Origin: Gossypium raimondii
Lineage: Eukaryota; Streptophyta; Magnoliopsida; Malvales; Malvaceae
Direction: 5' to 3'
Assembly: GCF_025698545.1 (NCBI RefSeq)
Contig: NC_068570.1
Coordinates: 37,467,924-37,531,923 of the forward strand
DNA: 64,000 nt
Under the pieces are notes generated by a model. It was not told the origin of the DNA. It was given only the letters and a program-made list of their open reading frames with translations, and searched no databases. Shown in pieces: positions 23,714 through 35,339 of this stretch. How positions within the stretch are numbered: position 1 is the first letter of the stretch; each line of letters opens with the position of its first letter. The translations under genes and the position numbers were made by a program.

Positions 23714-26546
23714 TGTAATAGCCTGTTTTCAGTGAAATCGAAACAGTGGTTTTAGGACCACAAATCTGATGTCAAAAAATTTATGTTAATATTATTTTTG
23801 GTCTACAACATGATAGTATGCTTAATTTGTGAAAAAGGACTAAATCGCGTAAAGTGCGAAAGTTGTGTTCTATTAGCTAAATGTGTTAAATAGCTATAGA
23901 ACTTGAAAGTGGAGGTCCTTATATGGTAATTAGACCATTAAAGGTGATAGTGGATGAGCATGGCTTGGTAATGAAGTAATTTTTAAAGTTAGGTAAGGGT
24001 AAAATGGTAATTAGGTAATAAAAGTTAAATTAAATAAAATAACACAAATTTTCCATCCTTCTCTTTCATTTTCCACCAAAAATTTTAGAAAGAAACACCA
24101 TTTTTGAAGCTTCAAATTTCAGCCATTGTCTCCCTTGCATGTAAGTGATTTTAGTGTTCGTTTTTAATAATTTTTATGTTTTTGGGATCGTTGTTGCTTA
24201 ACCTAGCTAACTAGGGGACCAATTTGCAAAATGATTGAAAGTCTAGGGCTTTGACATGAGAGCATTTTAGTTTTTCTTGAATTTTAATGGATTAAAATGA
24301 ATCCTTGTTGTTAGTTAAACAACTTTCGTTAAGAGATTTTTAATGAAATTGTCAAATATGGGCTAAATTGAGAAATGTGAAAATTGTGTTAAATGTGTGA
24401 AATTGTGAAATTCATGGTTGATATAGGTGTATATGAAATTTGGCTAGGCTTGGTTAGGGGTGAAATTGTATGAATTTCATTTTACGAGCATAGGGACTAA
24501 ACTGTAAAGAAGTCAAATATTTAAGGGCAAAATGGTAATTTTTAGATAACATGAAATTGGATTGAATTGAATAGAATAAATATTAAATTAGTTAAATTTG
24601 ATTATATAGATCAAGAAAAGCAACACTCAGAATTAAATCGGGGAAAAGACAAAGTAGTGGATTAATCGAGCTATTGTCTCCGTACTAATTCGAGGTAAGT
24701 TGGTATGTTAATAAACATTAAATTATACGTGTTTTAAAAGCTTTATTATTATAATTGTAATGATATGACTTTACGAAAATACTCGACGAAGATTCAATGA
24801 CTTATGAATTGGATCCCGGTTGAACCTTAGGAATAGATAGGATACAAATGACATGTCATTAGGGGTTACCATGTTTTGGGTGCTTGTCTCGTACGTCCTA
24901 CAAGTGGCTGAGTTTTCGACATGTGTTGCAGTTACTTTACAGCTTATGTGAGTAGCACCGTGTAGCTACTTCTTGATTGATAGCTTGTGTGAGCAGGCCA
25001 GTGATGGCTCGAGAGTGAGCATCTAAATGAGATATGAGATAGATGTGGTTTTGACCATGTATTGGCACTTAGTGTGTGAGATACCCGAGTATCCAATAGT
25101 ATTCCAAATGTTTCAAAAGGTACAGTGATGATTTGAGGTTACATGAGTTCGATTTGAACTAGTACAGGTATTTATGTGAAATACGAGAAGTGATTTATAT
25201 TTGATATATAAATACTAACATGATTGTGATTGTGTGATAGGCTTTGGGCCAAATTAAGTTGCATCTATGCTTTTATTTTTGTTTACCTAAATTGTGAATG
25301 ATTTGGTAAATTGTATTTATTAGTCATACGAATTTACTAAGCTTAATTGCTTACTCCGTTTTAATTTTTGTATTTTATAGTGATTAAGAAGCTCACTCGG
25401 TTTGGAAGTTGTCGGAGATCGCATCACACTATCAAACTCTTATTTTGGTATTTTAGACTTTATATTTTAGGTTAAATGGCATGCATAGGTTATTTGGCTA
25501 ATGTAGCCTATATGTTTTGATCATATATTTAGCCATTTGATTTGCCTTGTTTTGGTATATTTTTGTTATATTTATATATTTGTGTAAAAGGCCTTATGTT
25601 ATGTGGTGTTTAGTTTCTATGGGAATGTAATGTTGTGAATTGCTATTTTAGGTACCAAATGGTTGAATTTGAGATGTGGCATGCATGATAAGTTAGGCAC
25701 AATGTTTCACATATGAGTTTTACCATTTAGGTATATTTTGGAATTGTGATTGGTATGTTTTAAAGTGGTCAATGAATGTGCTTATAGCTATCATGTTGTA
25801 TATGTGGATAGTACATGATATAAACTTGATATTGGTTGGTTTTGAATGCCTATTTATGCCATGGTTGTATGTACATTGTTAAGCTTAGGTTGGTACCACA
25901 TTGGGTGAGAAATATAGCTTTAAAAATAGCCTATTTTTGTTCACACTGGCAGAGACACAAGCGTGTGTCTCAGCCGTGTGTGACACATGGCCAGGTGACA
26001 CGGCTCTGTGTCCCCTAATACTTCTATAGAAATTAAGTCAGTAGCTTCACACGGCCTAGCACACGGGTGAGTGGCTTGGCCATGTGGCTCAAGTCAATAT
26101 ACCCTCCAGTTTTCACACGGCCTAGCACACGGCCTGACACACGGGCGTGTGGTTGGCTGTGTGACCCAAGTCAGTGAGTTACAAGGGGAAAGACACGGGC
26201 TGGGACACGACCGTGTGTCTCCATTTCGAATGCCCACACGACCTGAGACACGGACGTTTCACTTGGCCGTGTGTGACACACGGCCTGAGCACATGAGCGT
26301 GTGTCCCATGCACTTTGAAAATTTTCCATGGTTTTCTAAAAATTCCTTAAGTACTCATTTTAGTCTTGAACCATTTTTAGTGACTATTTAGGGTCTCGAG
26401 GGCTCATATTAGGGACTATATGAATGAATTTGAATGGCATTTTTTTGAATGAGAAATAAATATAAAAAGTATGATTGTTTAGGTTATAAGTACGATAATA
26501 CTCTGTAACCCTATTTCGGTGTCGGATACAGGTTAGTGGTGTTACA
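23714..26546 (+). mobile_element. Solo LTR, 2.83 kb, inside gypsy gag
   Basis: It begins TGTAATAGCCTG and ends GGTGTTACA, flanked by AGTCT (23709-23713) and AGCCT (26547-26551), a 5-bp duplication with one mismatch. Gag reading on the minus strand is continuous across the two flanks, which confirms insertion. It lacks PBS, polypurine tract and ORFs. It is the same family as 18339-20910 but inverted, with the CACACGGCC palindrome block at about 25940-26310. The frames 25836-26018 and 26071-26391 lie in that block and are not genes. Confidence 0.85.
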
Positions 26547-26551
26547 AGCCT

Positions 26552-27040
26552 ATTCGCAGGTGTGCACTTTAACTCCTTCAATACTCTACAGACACATAAT
26601 AACCATTGTCCTGCCACTGTGGAGTCATCACATTCATCTCCCAGAAATTCTTTAGCACCTCTTTTTCTTATCTCTTTCACAAGATCACTCTTAGATTGAG
26701 TTGCAGCAGGTACTAGAGGTACAGGAGGTACATGTCATACTATTTCCAGTTGTGGTTGCTAACGTTGTTGAAGTTGGGGTGCTTGAGTTGTCCCCATGAG
26801 CTGATCAAACATTTGAGTCATCATGGTGAATGATACATTTCAAAAGCAGTTCTAGCAGCACCCAAATTAGCTGTAGGAGGTTGCTCTTGAGCCGAAGGTA
26901 CATGGCTTTCAATTTTCTCACTAGTTTATTCTCTTAAACCTTCTGAAATTTTCTTTAACAACTATAATAAAACTCAAGTTAGTTTAAAATTATAGGGACT
27001 AAGCCAGAAATGTATCATGCATGGAGGGTCGTGACACAAC
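26552..27040 (-). pseudogene. Gypsy gag N-terminal half
   Basis: On the minus strand the reading KEIRKRGAKEFLGDECDDST, then VAGQWLLCVCRVLKELKCTP and ANR, matches the N-terminal capsid block of plant gypsy gag ('GAxEFxG... D...A..W......VLxELxCTP'). It breaks off exactly at the solo LTR boundary and continues in the gag half at 23713. Upstream towards the PBS is low-complexity Gln/Pro-rich leader (26700-27040) with stops. Confidence 0.6.
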
Positions 27041-27072
27041 CTTCGATTTTTTTTAGAATCAGCTCAACGTTG

Positions 27073-27084
27073 GCTCTGATACCA
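27073..27084 (-). other. Primer binding site, minus strand
   Basis: GCTCTGATACCA on the plus strand is the exact complement of TGGTATCAGAGC, the initiator tRNA-Met site. It is five bases from the LTR end at 27090, the normal spacing, and sets the orientation of the gypsy to its left. Confidence 0.75.
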
Positions 27085-27089
27085 AAACT

Positions 27090-28927
27090 TGTAACACTCT
27101 CTACCCAACCCGATCATTGAATTCGAGTAGAGAGTGCCACAACTTAAACCATACAAATTTAACAATAAAGATTTGAAAATTTACAAAAGGTTTGAGATCT
27201 TTTCGTGAACCTTAGTATGACAATGACGAAACAATCAAATAATGATATGCCAAGTAAAACATTTTTAGGCAAAACACATGGCGAAAGGCTTACATAAATA
27301 GATAGGTGGATAAATCACAAGATGAATTTTTTACCATATAATAGTTTCAAGGGAATCATTGGCGGTTAAAGTAACATTCAAAACTATTTGTCGTATATGT
27401 TAAAAAGACAATCTTTTAAAACAAGATTCATTAAATTAAAATGCATACTTCAAGAGGTCATAGAAGTTTTTAAATAACAATTTCTTGACAAAAGTTGTAA
27501 ATCATTATATAGGCTGATTATAAAACAATCTACTCGCCAGCCCCTAAAAAGGTCATGCATAATACAAAATTAAACAATGGCTCACTATCAACAATACTCT
27601 GGCATAGTCCCTTCAACAAAATCTCTTTCTTCAATCAGCACGCCTGCGAAGGAAAAGATAACAGAGTAAGTTCAAATGAACTTAAAGACTTCTATAAAGA
27701 AAACACAACTAGCATATAGTGATATTACTGATGAACAAGCTTTAATACCATAAGGATACCTAACCTTTTAAAGAGATTTAACGTAATACTCATAACACAC
27801 CAAATGACATTCACAAAATATGAACAAACTCGACACGACAACTTAATACGACACACGAGCAGCTATTCTTCATAATCTTATCCATAAATTTTACACAACC
27901 TATTCTTATGTCAGCCTCGTACTAAGAATTCAAAGTTAGAGTCATACTAATCTGTCGTATTCATATGCACACCCCCTTAACTTCTCATATCATTTTGGTT
28001 CAGTCGAGCATGTTTTCTGGTGATCTGTCAGTTCGGTTTGTAATATAGCTGCCCTACCGGAGGCATTATAAACATATCCCCTTCTTCATCATCACATCTC
28101 ACATATCACATATTGGCGATATTGGCGATATGCAATAAGGAGAGTATTTTACATTGGAACATAAACTAACCATGCCCACACTAATAATGTTGGTTGAACA
28201 CCACAAGACCAAACACCACACTTACGTTGTTGAGAAGGAACACTTACCTTTTACAGTTCGTACAACAATGGAATCTACTACAAATGGAAGTAAGAAGGAA
28301 CACACTAGAAAATCTAGTACAGAAATCTACTTAGTAGGTATTTTTCCCTTGTTATTGGGACCTTTGTTAGCTTTTAGAGTAATGATCTGGTGTTACCAAT
28401 GGTGTTAACTAAATCCTTGAAACTCCTTGCTAAAGATGCTAACTTAAAATTGCTAAAGCTTCAGCGAAAATGTAAGGAAGAAGAAAAAGAAGCCGAAGCA
28501 AAAAGTACAAACATACTAGTCTGATAACCTTATATAGTAAACAATCAAGAACAAAACTTAGTGGAAAGTCAGAGGATCCCACGATCATTCCAGAAATTTG
28601 AGAAGTATTAGTTAAGTATCAAATCATCTACAATGTCACTTACCATGTCATTGCAACATATACTAACCGTAAAAACAAACTTCTCGAGCTACGAACTAAT
28701 GAGTTCACCCAAAAATTTTGGGGTTGATGAATAACTGAACAAAAGAACCTGCCAAACCCTAAAGTTTGCTAAAACTTAAAGTTCACCAAATGGCGAATCC
28801 CACAAAATACGCCACACATGTAGCCAAAAACAAGTACTCTACTAATTTACTCATTAACTACCCTTAGCATAAATAACTACGCGCCAAATAGTAACTTGAT
28901 AATAAATTAATTAGGTGGGTTATTACA
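27090..28927 (-). repeat. Gypsy LTR flanked by two outward PBSs
   Basis: On the minus strand this segment starts TGTAATAACCC and ends GAGTGTTACA, directly before the PBS at 27084, so it serves as 5' LTR of the minus-strand gypsy. On its other side, at 28935, another PBS-like site opens a plus-strand gypsy. No second copy of this LTR is recognisable in the window. It contains a GTAAGTTCAAATGAACTTAA block at about 27670. The frame 28154-28408 lies inside and is not credible. Confidence 0.6.
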
Positions 28928-28934
28928 CATTTAT

Positions 28935-28946
28935 TGGTATCTCAGC
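28935..28946 (+). other. Primer binding site, plus strand
   Basis: TGGTATCTCAGC differs at one position from TGGTATCAGAGC if a small shift is allowed, and at two by strict alignment. It stands eight bases after the ATTACA at 28927, at the head of the plus-strand gypsy coding region. Confidence 0.5.
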
Positions 28947-29336
28947 CAAGTTGGTTAATTTTTTAGGTTTGTCAGTTCGTCACAGTCACTAGGGTTGTAA
29001 ATTATTTGAAGTAATTAGTACGATTATTTTTTGTTGGGGAAGGATTGAGAAAAACACATTGCATTGGTTCAACTATTTTTTTGTAGGATTTTTCTTTGGA
29101 TCACTTTCTACTACTCACATTCTTAGTGGTTGTGCTTGTAGATATGTTTTGGCGAGTTGTGCTCGTAGATATGTTTTGGCGAGTTGTGTTCATAGGTTTG
29201 ATGTTCGAGCTATGCTCGCAGATGTGTTTTGGCAAACCATGCTCACATTTGCATCGTCAAGCATTGGAGGCATAATGGTATATGTTTAATTTTCTCACTT
29301 AAACTTGTGTATTATGTATGTTTAGAGTTAGTAAAA

Positions 29337-30345
29337 TGCCTCCCAAAAGAGTAAATGCGAACGCAGACCGTGTTAATGGAGTTGCAGACCCTTTAGAGGA
29401 TGACAGGACTTCGGGCTACCTATGCAACCTCGCAAGGAAAATGTACAGGGTGAGAGTATTGAACCACGGATAAAAGCCATGATCGGGGGTTTCCAACATA
29501 TTATTGGTACCAATGTTGCTTCTGCCAATCAAGGTTTGCCACTAGAGCGCTTGCGAGCTCAAAGTGGTAAAGAGTTTAGTAGTGTCAATGGAGCTGATCT
29601 TACTAAGGCATAATATTGGCTTAAGAGTGTTGAAATTATCTTCGAGCAAATAGCCTGTATAGAGAAAGAAAAGCTAGGATGTACTGTGTCCTATCTCATT
29701 AATGAAGCTTATAACTGGTGAAATACTATGAAGCAAGGAATTGCTGTGAATCACCTGACTTGGAACTTCTTCTTGGAAGTGTTTAAGAAGAAGTTCATGG
29801 GCGAGTAGTATATGGAAGCTCGCAAGCGAGATTATATTAATCTAGTGCAAGGAAAAATGTCTGTAGTTTAGTGCAAGGCAAAATTTGTGCAACTAAGCTA
29901 GTACACAGCTGATATGGTCTTCCTGGAAAGGGATCACTACAAATGGTTTCACTTTGGGTTGCATCACGACATCCAAATTTATCTGGTAGTCCATGACACG
30001 GTGAGCTTTGATGAGTTGGTTGAAAAGCTGAAGGCTGTCGAGGAGAAACGGGTAGAGGCTCTACAAATTGTAACAGGATTTGGGAAATGGATGTTTAAAC
30101 AGTCTAGATGAACGTCCAAGAGAGATTGCGAATAACATAACTCTGATAGAAATGTTTGATGCAACTTTTGATCAGATCAGTCACGACAATAGGGTAACAC
30201 TGAGGCTAGAAATGGAGGCTTATCCAAATCGTCGAGGTGGTTGCTCTATGAACATTAGAACACAGACATCCTGAGGAATGCCAAAAATTGACTAGGGGGT
30301 GTTTTAAGTGTGGATCGAAAGATCATGTGCTAAGGGATTGCTAGA
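29337..30345 (+). pseudogene. Gypsy gag with zinc knuckle
   Basis: The reading starts at MPPKRVNANADRVNG and passes through stops. Recognisable capsid wording includes ADLTKA, WLKSVEIIFEQI, NHLTWNFFLEVFKKKFMGE and GKMSVV. At 30304-30343 it reads CFKCGSKDHVLRDC, an intact C-x2-C-x4-H-x4-C knuckle for RNA packaging. The frame is broken several times, so no Gag is made. Confidence 0.65.
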
Positions 30346-30579
30346 ACGGGTAGAAAGGTCACAAGCTCAAAACTTAACCACCACACCAGTACGAACAAGT
30401 GCTTGTGGTCGAGGTCGAGGTCGAGGTAGTGATACAAGAAAGGCTGGGAAACTAACCCTAATGCATATTGCTTCTACACAAACCAAAATAGGAGGGCTCG
30501 CACAAGTATATCTTGTTAAGGAACCACATGACAAGGGAATGACCGATGTCATAAAAGGTACCTTCACTTTATAGGCTAG

Positions 30580-30850
30580 TCCGTTATTTTCTTTAATTGA
30601 TTTTGGTTCTACACACTCGTACATTTTGAGCAAACTGACCTATGCAGTGGGAATCATTGATAAAGGTATGATTGTCACTAGTTCATTTGGTAATAGTATA
30701 TGGTCAATAGAGTGTACCGTAGGTGTCCCTTGATAGTCGAGAACATGTCTTATTCACCAATCTGATGGAATTACCCTATTATGGTTTTGACATAATTCTA
30801 GGAGTGGACTGGCTAACTGAGCATAAAGCCAAGATGGAATTTGATTCGAA
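30580..30850 (+). pseudogene. Gypsy protease domain, decayed
   Basis: The reading PLFSLIDFGSTHSYILSKLT resembles the retropepsin loop, but the catalytic D-S-G has become D-F-G. Later blocks (IVTSSFGNS and a frame-shifted 'YGFDIILGVDWL'-like piece near 30780-30815) complete the domain. The active-site change and frame breaks argue against activity. Confidence 0.6.
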
Positions 30851-30878
30851 GTGAGTTACTTTACGAGGAGGTGATAGG

Positions 30879-31720
30879 ATGGAAATTGTTATGGTTGGAG
30901 AGCGAGCCCAATTTCTATCTAACATGATCTCGACGATCAAAGATGAGAAGATGATGAGCAAAGGTTACGAAGCTTACCTAGCTTATGTGATGGGTTTAAA
31001 GGACAAAGAGATAAGGGTTTGCAATATTCAAACTATAAAGGATTTTCCTGATGTATTTTCAAATGAGCTACCTGGTTTGCCCCCAAATCGTGAGGTGGAG
31101 TTCAACTATGAATTATACCCCAGTAGTTCACCAGTGTCTGTTACATCCTATCGAATGGCACCAAAAAGGCTTAAAGAACTGAAGATACAACTACAAGAGT
31201 TTCTTGATAGAGGTTTATTTCGACCAAGTGTATCATCTTGGGGATCGTCAGTTCTATTTGTAAAGAACAAATATGGTAGCTTAAGGATGTGTATCGACTA
31301 TAAACAGTTAAATAAATTGACTATTAAGAACCAATATCCATTATCACATATTGATTATCTATTCGGCCAATTGCGAGGTACCACGATGCTTTTGAAAATA
31401 GACTTGCAATCAGGGTATTACTAGCTTAAGGTAAAGGATTCAGATGCTTTGAAGAATACATTTAAAATAAGGTATGGGCATTATGAATTTTTGGTCATGC
31501 CCTTCGGTTTAACTAATGCACCTGTTGCATTCATGGACTTGATGAATCGAGTGTTTTATGAGTATTTGGATTAGTTTGTGGTAGTCTTTATAAATGAAAT
31601 CCTGGTGTACTTGAGAGCTAAGGAAAAGCATAATGCTCACTTGTGAATTATGTTACAGATCCTGCGAGCGAAGAAACTATTTATGAAACTCAGCAAGTGT
31701 GAATTTTGGCTAAGGGAGGT
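30879..31720 (+). pseudogene. Gypsy reverse transcriptase with lost catalytic pair
   Basis: A 181-codon frame (30879-31424) carries the pre-RT block [20 protein letters not shown] and the RT fingers ([48 protein letters not shown]). It then stops at TAG. The reading resumes in frame as [17 protein letters not shown] and continues to FINEILVY at about 31588-31611. In active gypsy elements this box is F-I-D-D: both catalytic aspartates are replaced (Asn, Glu). Further TAG and TGA stops follow. The domain is unmistakable and certainly dead. Confidence 0.8.
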
Positions 31721-31979
31721 AGCATTATTGGGTAATGTGGTTCAGCAAACGTAGTTCGCGTAGACCTAAAAAAGATCGAGGAAATTTTAAAGTGGAGACT
31801 TCTGAAGAGTGTTACTAAAGTGCAAAGCTTTCAAAGGTTAGCAGGATATTATCACAGGTTTGTTGAAGGGTTCTCCACCATAGTGACACCCTTAACGAAG
31901 CTGTTATAAAAGGATGTGGAGTTTGCATGGACAGATGAAAGATAGAAAAGTTTAGAACAGCTTAAGGTAATACTTACTA

Positions 31980-33653
31980 AAGCACCTGTACTGATTCAAC
32001 TAGAATTTGGGAATGACTTCATAGTTTACAGTGATGCTTCACACATGGGACTTGGTTGTGCACTAATGTAGAAAGGCAGGGTGGTGGCCTATGCCTCTAG
32101 ATAGTTGAAGCGTCATGAGCAAAATTACCTAACCTATGATCTGGAGTTAGTAGCAGTAGTGTTCGCACTAAAAATCTAGTGAAACTATTTGTATTGTGAG
32201 CGATGTACCATCTATATAGACCATAAGCACCTCAAGTATCTTTTATGTAGAAAGAGCCAAAATTATGATAGAGAAGGTGGATAGAACTGCTAAAATACTA
32301 TGATTGTGCGATAGAATATCACCCCGAAAAGACGAACGTGGTTGCAGGTGCCTTAAGTAGGAAGTCGATGAGTGAATTGCGAGCTCTATTTGTACGTTTG
32401 AGTGTGACGATTGATAGGGGACTGCTCATCGAGTTGCAAGTAAAACCAACCCTCTCACAATAAGTAAATGAGAAGGATGTCACGGATAAAGACTTTGCGA
32501 GGTTGGTTCACCAAGTAGAGCAGGAGGTTGAGGGAGACTTCGCACTGAATAAAAAAGAGATACTCTATTTCGGATGGAGCCTTTGCTTACTTAGTGACGA
32601 AGAGCTTAGACATGTAATCCTTACTGTAGCTCATAACAGCCCTTATGCAATGCACCCAAGAAGCAATAAGATGTACCTGACCTTCGCGAACTGTACTGGT
32701 GGCTTGGGTTGAAGTGATATGTCATAGACTTTGTGGCGAAGTGCCTCGTCTATCAGAAGGTGAAATCCAAACATTAATCTCCCTTAAGATAGCTGCAACT
32801 GTTCAAAATTTTGGAGTGGAAGTGGGAAAGGATCACCGTGGATTTTGTTTCAGGCTTGTCTCTAACTTCGGCAAAGAGAGATGCGATATAAGTGATTGTG
32901 GATCGACTTACAAAGAGTTCGCATTTCCTGGCAGTTCGAAAAAATTATACCTTGTAAAAACTAGTAGAATTATTCATCGTAGAGATGGTGTGACTCTATG
33001 GCATCCTAGTCTCTATTACCTCCGACCGAGACCCTCGATTCACTTCGAGATTCTAGAAAAGTCATAAGAAGCTTTGGGTTCAAAACTTAACTTCAGTACT
33101 ACTTATGGTCTACAAACAAATGATTAATTGGAGAAGGTGATACAAGTACTTGAAGACATGTTGCAAAGTTATGTGTTAGAGTTCACGGGAAGTTAGGAAC
33201 ACTATCTAGCTTTAACAGAGTTCAAATACAATAATAGTTATCAAGCAAGCATCCAAATGACACCCTTTAAAGCATTGTATTCAAGAAAGTGTAGAACCCC
33301 CTTGTGTTGGAAAGAACTAGATGAAAAATAGGTAGTTGGACCAGAATTGGTTCACGAAATAGAGGAAAAGGTAAAGACAATATTCCAATGATTGAAATCT
33401 ACTTCTAATAGACAAATATCCTAAGCTGACTTAAAACGACGAGACATTGAGGACTAAGTGGGGGAGCAAGTGTTCCTACTTGGTATGGAAAAAGGTTTTG
33501 GAAAAAAGAAAATTAAGCTTGATATTCATCGATCCGTATGAAGTGGTTGAGAGGATTGATCTAGTGGCCTATCGCCTCAAGTTGTCACCAAAACTTGAGC
33601 GAATCCATGATGTTTTCCATTTGTCCATGCTAAAGAAATACTGCGCGAGCTGA
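31980..33653 (+). pseudogene. Gypsy RNase H and integrase remnants
   Basis: RNase H wording appears at 31980-32360 (KAPVLIQLEFGNDFIVYSDA, SHMGLGCALM, then stops, and EYHPEKTNVVAGALSRKS). Integrase is badly degraded: a short QKVKSKH-like entry at about 32755, WKWERITVDFV-like wording in a shifted frame near 32815-32850, and the terminal segment 33447-33653, which reads IDPYEVVERIDLVAYRLKLS and HDVFHLSMLKKY. That tail is typical of the gypsy integrase C-terminus. No chromodomain was seen. Confidence 0.6.
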
Positions 33654-34768
33654 TCCCATTAGTGGCAGTAGATAAAAATGAGGTGTGACCTAACCCTACT
33701 TATGATTAGTAACCAACTGAAATTACAGCTCACGAGAAAAACGTCTTGCAAAACAAGAGAATTCCTTTGGTAAAAGTGTTGTGGTGAAACCAAAAAACCA
33801 ATGAAACCACTTGGGAGATAGAAGAAGCGATGAGATGTCAGTACCTTCATTTATTCCGAAATAGGTAATTTTGAGGACGAAATTCCTTAAGAGGGAAAGA
33901 GTTATAACATCCTGGAATAGGGTCTAGGAGTTTGGTACCTGGTGAGCTGGGGTCACCAATGGGCCTGGCAAGCTATGGTCGATGGTTTGGGTCAGTAAAG
34001 AAAGTAGGGTCTCGACTGTAAGATAAGTTAAAATTAGGAGTAACAAAAGGGCAGTTATACCAAATTTAGAAAGTCAACTTAGTTTTCTTCTTCACAACAC
34101 CACTCATGCACGTAACTCTTCCCTATGTCTACTAGGGCATCCTAAGAACATCAAAATACCTAGTACTTATAAATTAAGTTCTTTTCATTAAAAATTTCAT
34201 ATTCTTTTAAATGAAAAAACTCTCTCAAATTTCTTCATCGATTACTTCTTTCTCTTGTTATAAAGTTTCTACGAAAACAAGAACCCAAAATTTAGCTCTT
34301 AAGATTAAAGAACCATCTACAAGCAAAGATAAGGGAAATGTGAAGCTTGTTTAAAGCTTTCAACAAATTAGTGAGTGTCCAGGGATCCCTACGTATATAT
34401 GTGAATCATAGTGTTAATTAAGAGTTTAGGGCTTTACCCTAAGTATCGAAAGTAAGTTTTCTCTAAACTCTGTATTGTGTTTTTATGAATAGTGATACGT
34501 GAGCTCTATATTATGAGCTAGTTATGGACAGTGTTTTGCGAGCTCTATGTTTAAGTGGATGTTTTGACACTATACTCTTTTGTAACTGTTGGATCAGTAC
34601 AACAAAATAGGTTTTTAGCGGAATTTTTTTAGGCCTATAAAAAGTACCGCCAAAAGCATTTCGGGCGCTTGTGAAAGCACCACAAAAAAAGCAGCTATAG
34701 ACCATGTTGCTATTTTTTGTGGCATTTTTCTCACATAAACCGCTTTTACCACAAACGCCACTAAAGAT

Positions 34769-35155
34769 CTTGACCTTTAGCAGCATTTAAAGATAAGCGT
34801 CGCTAAAGGTCATGTTCTTTAGCGGTGCTTCTATAGAAAAGGCCGCTAAAGGTCATGTTCTTTAGCGGAGCTTCTATAGCAAACGCCGCTAAAGGTCATG
34901 TTCTTTAGCGGCGCTTTTATAGCAAACGCCGCTAAAGGTCATGTTCTTTAGCGGCGCTTTTATATCAAACACCGCTAAAGGTCATGTTCTTTAGCGGTGC
35001 TTCTATAGAAAATGCCGCTAAATGTCATGTTCTTTAGCGGCGCTTCTATAGCAAACGCCGTTAAAGGTCACGTTCTTTAGTGACACTTTTTATCAAAAAC
35101 GCCGCTAAAAGCACCGTTCTTTAGCGGCATTTTACGGAAAACGCTACTAACTTTG
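34769..35155. repeat. 43-bp subterminal repeat array of the CACTA
   Basis: The word CATGTTCTTTAGCGG recurs at 34811, 34854, 34897, 34940, 34983 and 35026, with diverged copies at 34769, 35069 and 35112: steps of exactly 43 bases apart from one of 42. Each unit has TTTAGCGGCGCTT facing AACGCCGCTAAA, so each can fold as a hairpin. In En/Spm the subterminal repeats are binding sites for the TnpA-type protein; the same role is inferred here. Confidence 0.85.
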
Positions 35156-35339
35156 GCAGATTTCTAACATTCAATTTTCATCCATATGCAACCCTTCCTG
35201 TAACATGGAAACCAACCAAAAACAGCAAATTTGATACTTCAAATTCAACGAATGATATATGATATAAATTAATAAAATAAGTGTAATTCAAATTATTCAA
35301 ATTCAAATGAAGTAAATAATGTTAAAAGTTAAAATGTTA

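Larger units (their letters stand above)
20916..27084 (-). mobile_element. Minus-strand gypsy, gag-PR part, interrupted
   Basis: Reading leftwards from the PBS at 27084-27073, gag begins about 27040 and runs to 26552, then resumes from 23713 to about 23380 after a solo LTR insertion. Zinc knuckle (23379-23089), protease (22956-22466) and the pre-RT block (22459-22277) follow. RT, RNase H and integrase are not found between 22270 and 20916. That space instead holds unrecognised open frames at 21027-21524. Many stops make the element inert. Confidence 0.65.
28935..33902 (+). mobile_element. Plus-strand Ty3/gypsy internal region, defective
   Basis: The region holds a complete domain order: gag start MPPKRVNANADRVNG at about 29337; capsid 29600-30110; CCHC knuckle 30304-30343; protease near 30590; RT 30879-31700; RNase H about 31980-32360; degenerate integrase 32600-33400; and a C-terminal tail ending in HDVFHLSMLKKY at about 33640. 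A polypurine tract AAGAGGGAAAGAG (about 33887-33899) precedes the 3' LTR at 33903. Dozens of stops, many of the CAG to TAG kind, and an altered RT active site make it inactive. Its 5' LTR is not the one adjacent on the left, since that does not match the 3' LTR. Confidence 0.75.

Noticed and set aside
25836..26391. Two ORFs rich in His/Cys/Gly
   Set aside because: Produced by the CACACGGCC palindrome block inside a solo LTR.
28154..28408. 84-codon ORF between two gypsy elements
   Set aside because: Lies inside an LTR and has no family similarity.
34769..35155. CRISPR-like array
   Set aside because: The regular 43-bp repeats have no unique spacers, occur in a plant genome and are CACTA subterminal repeats.
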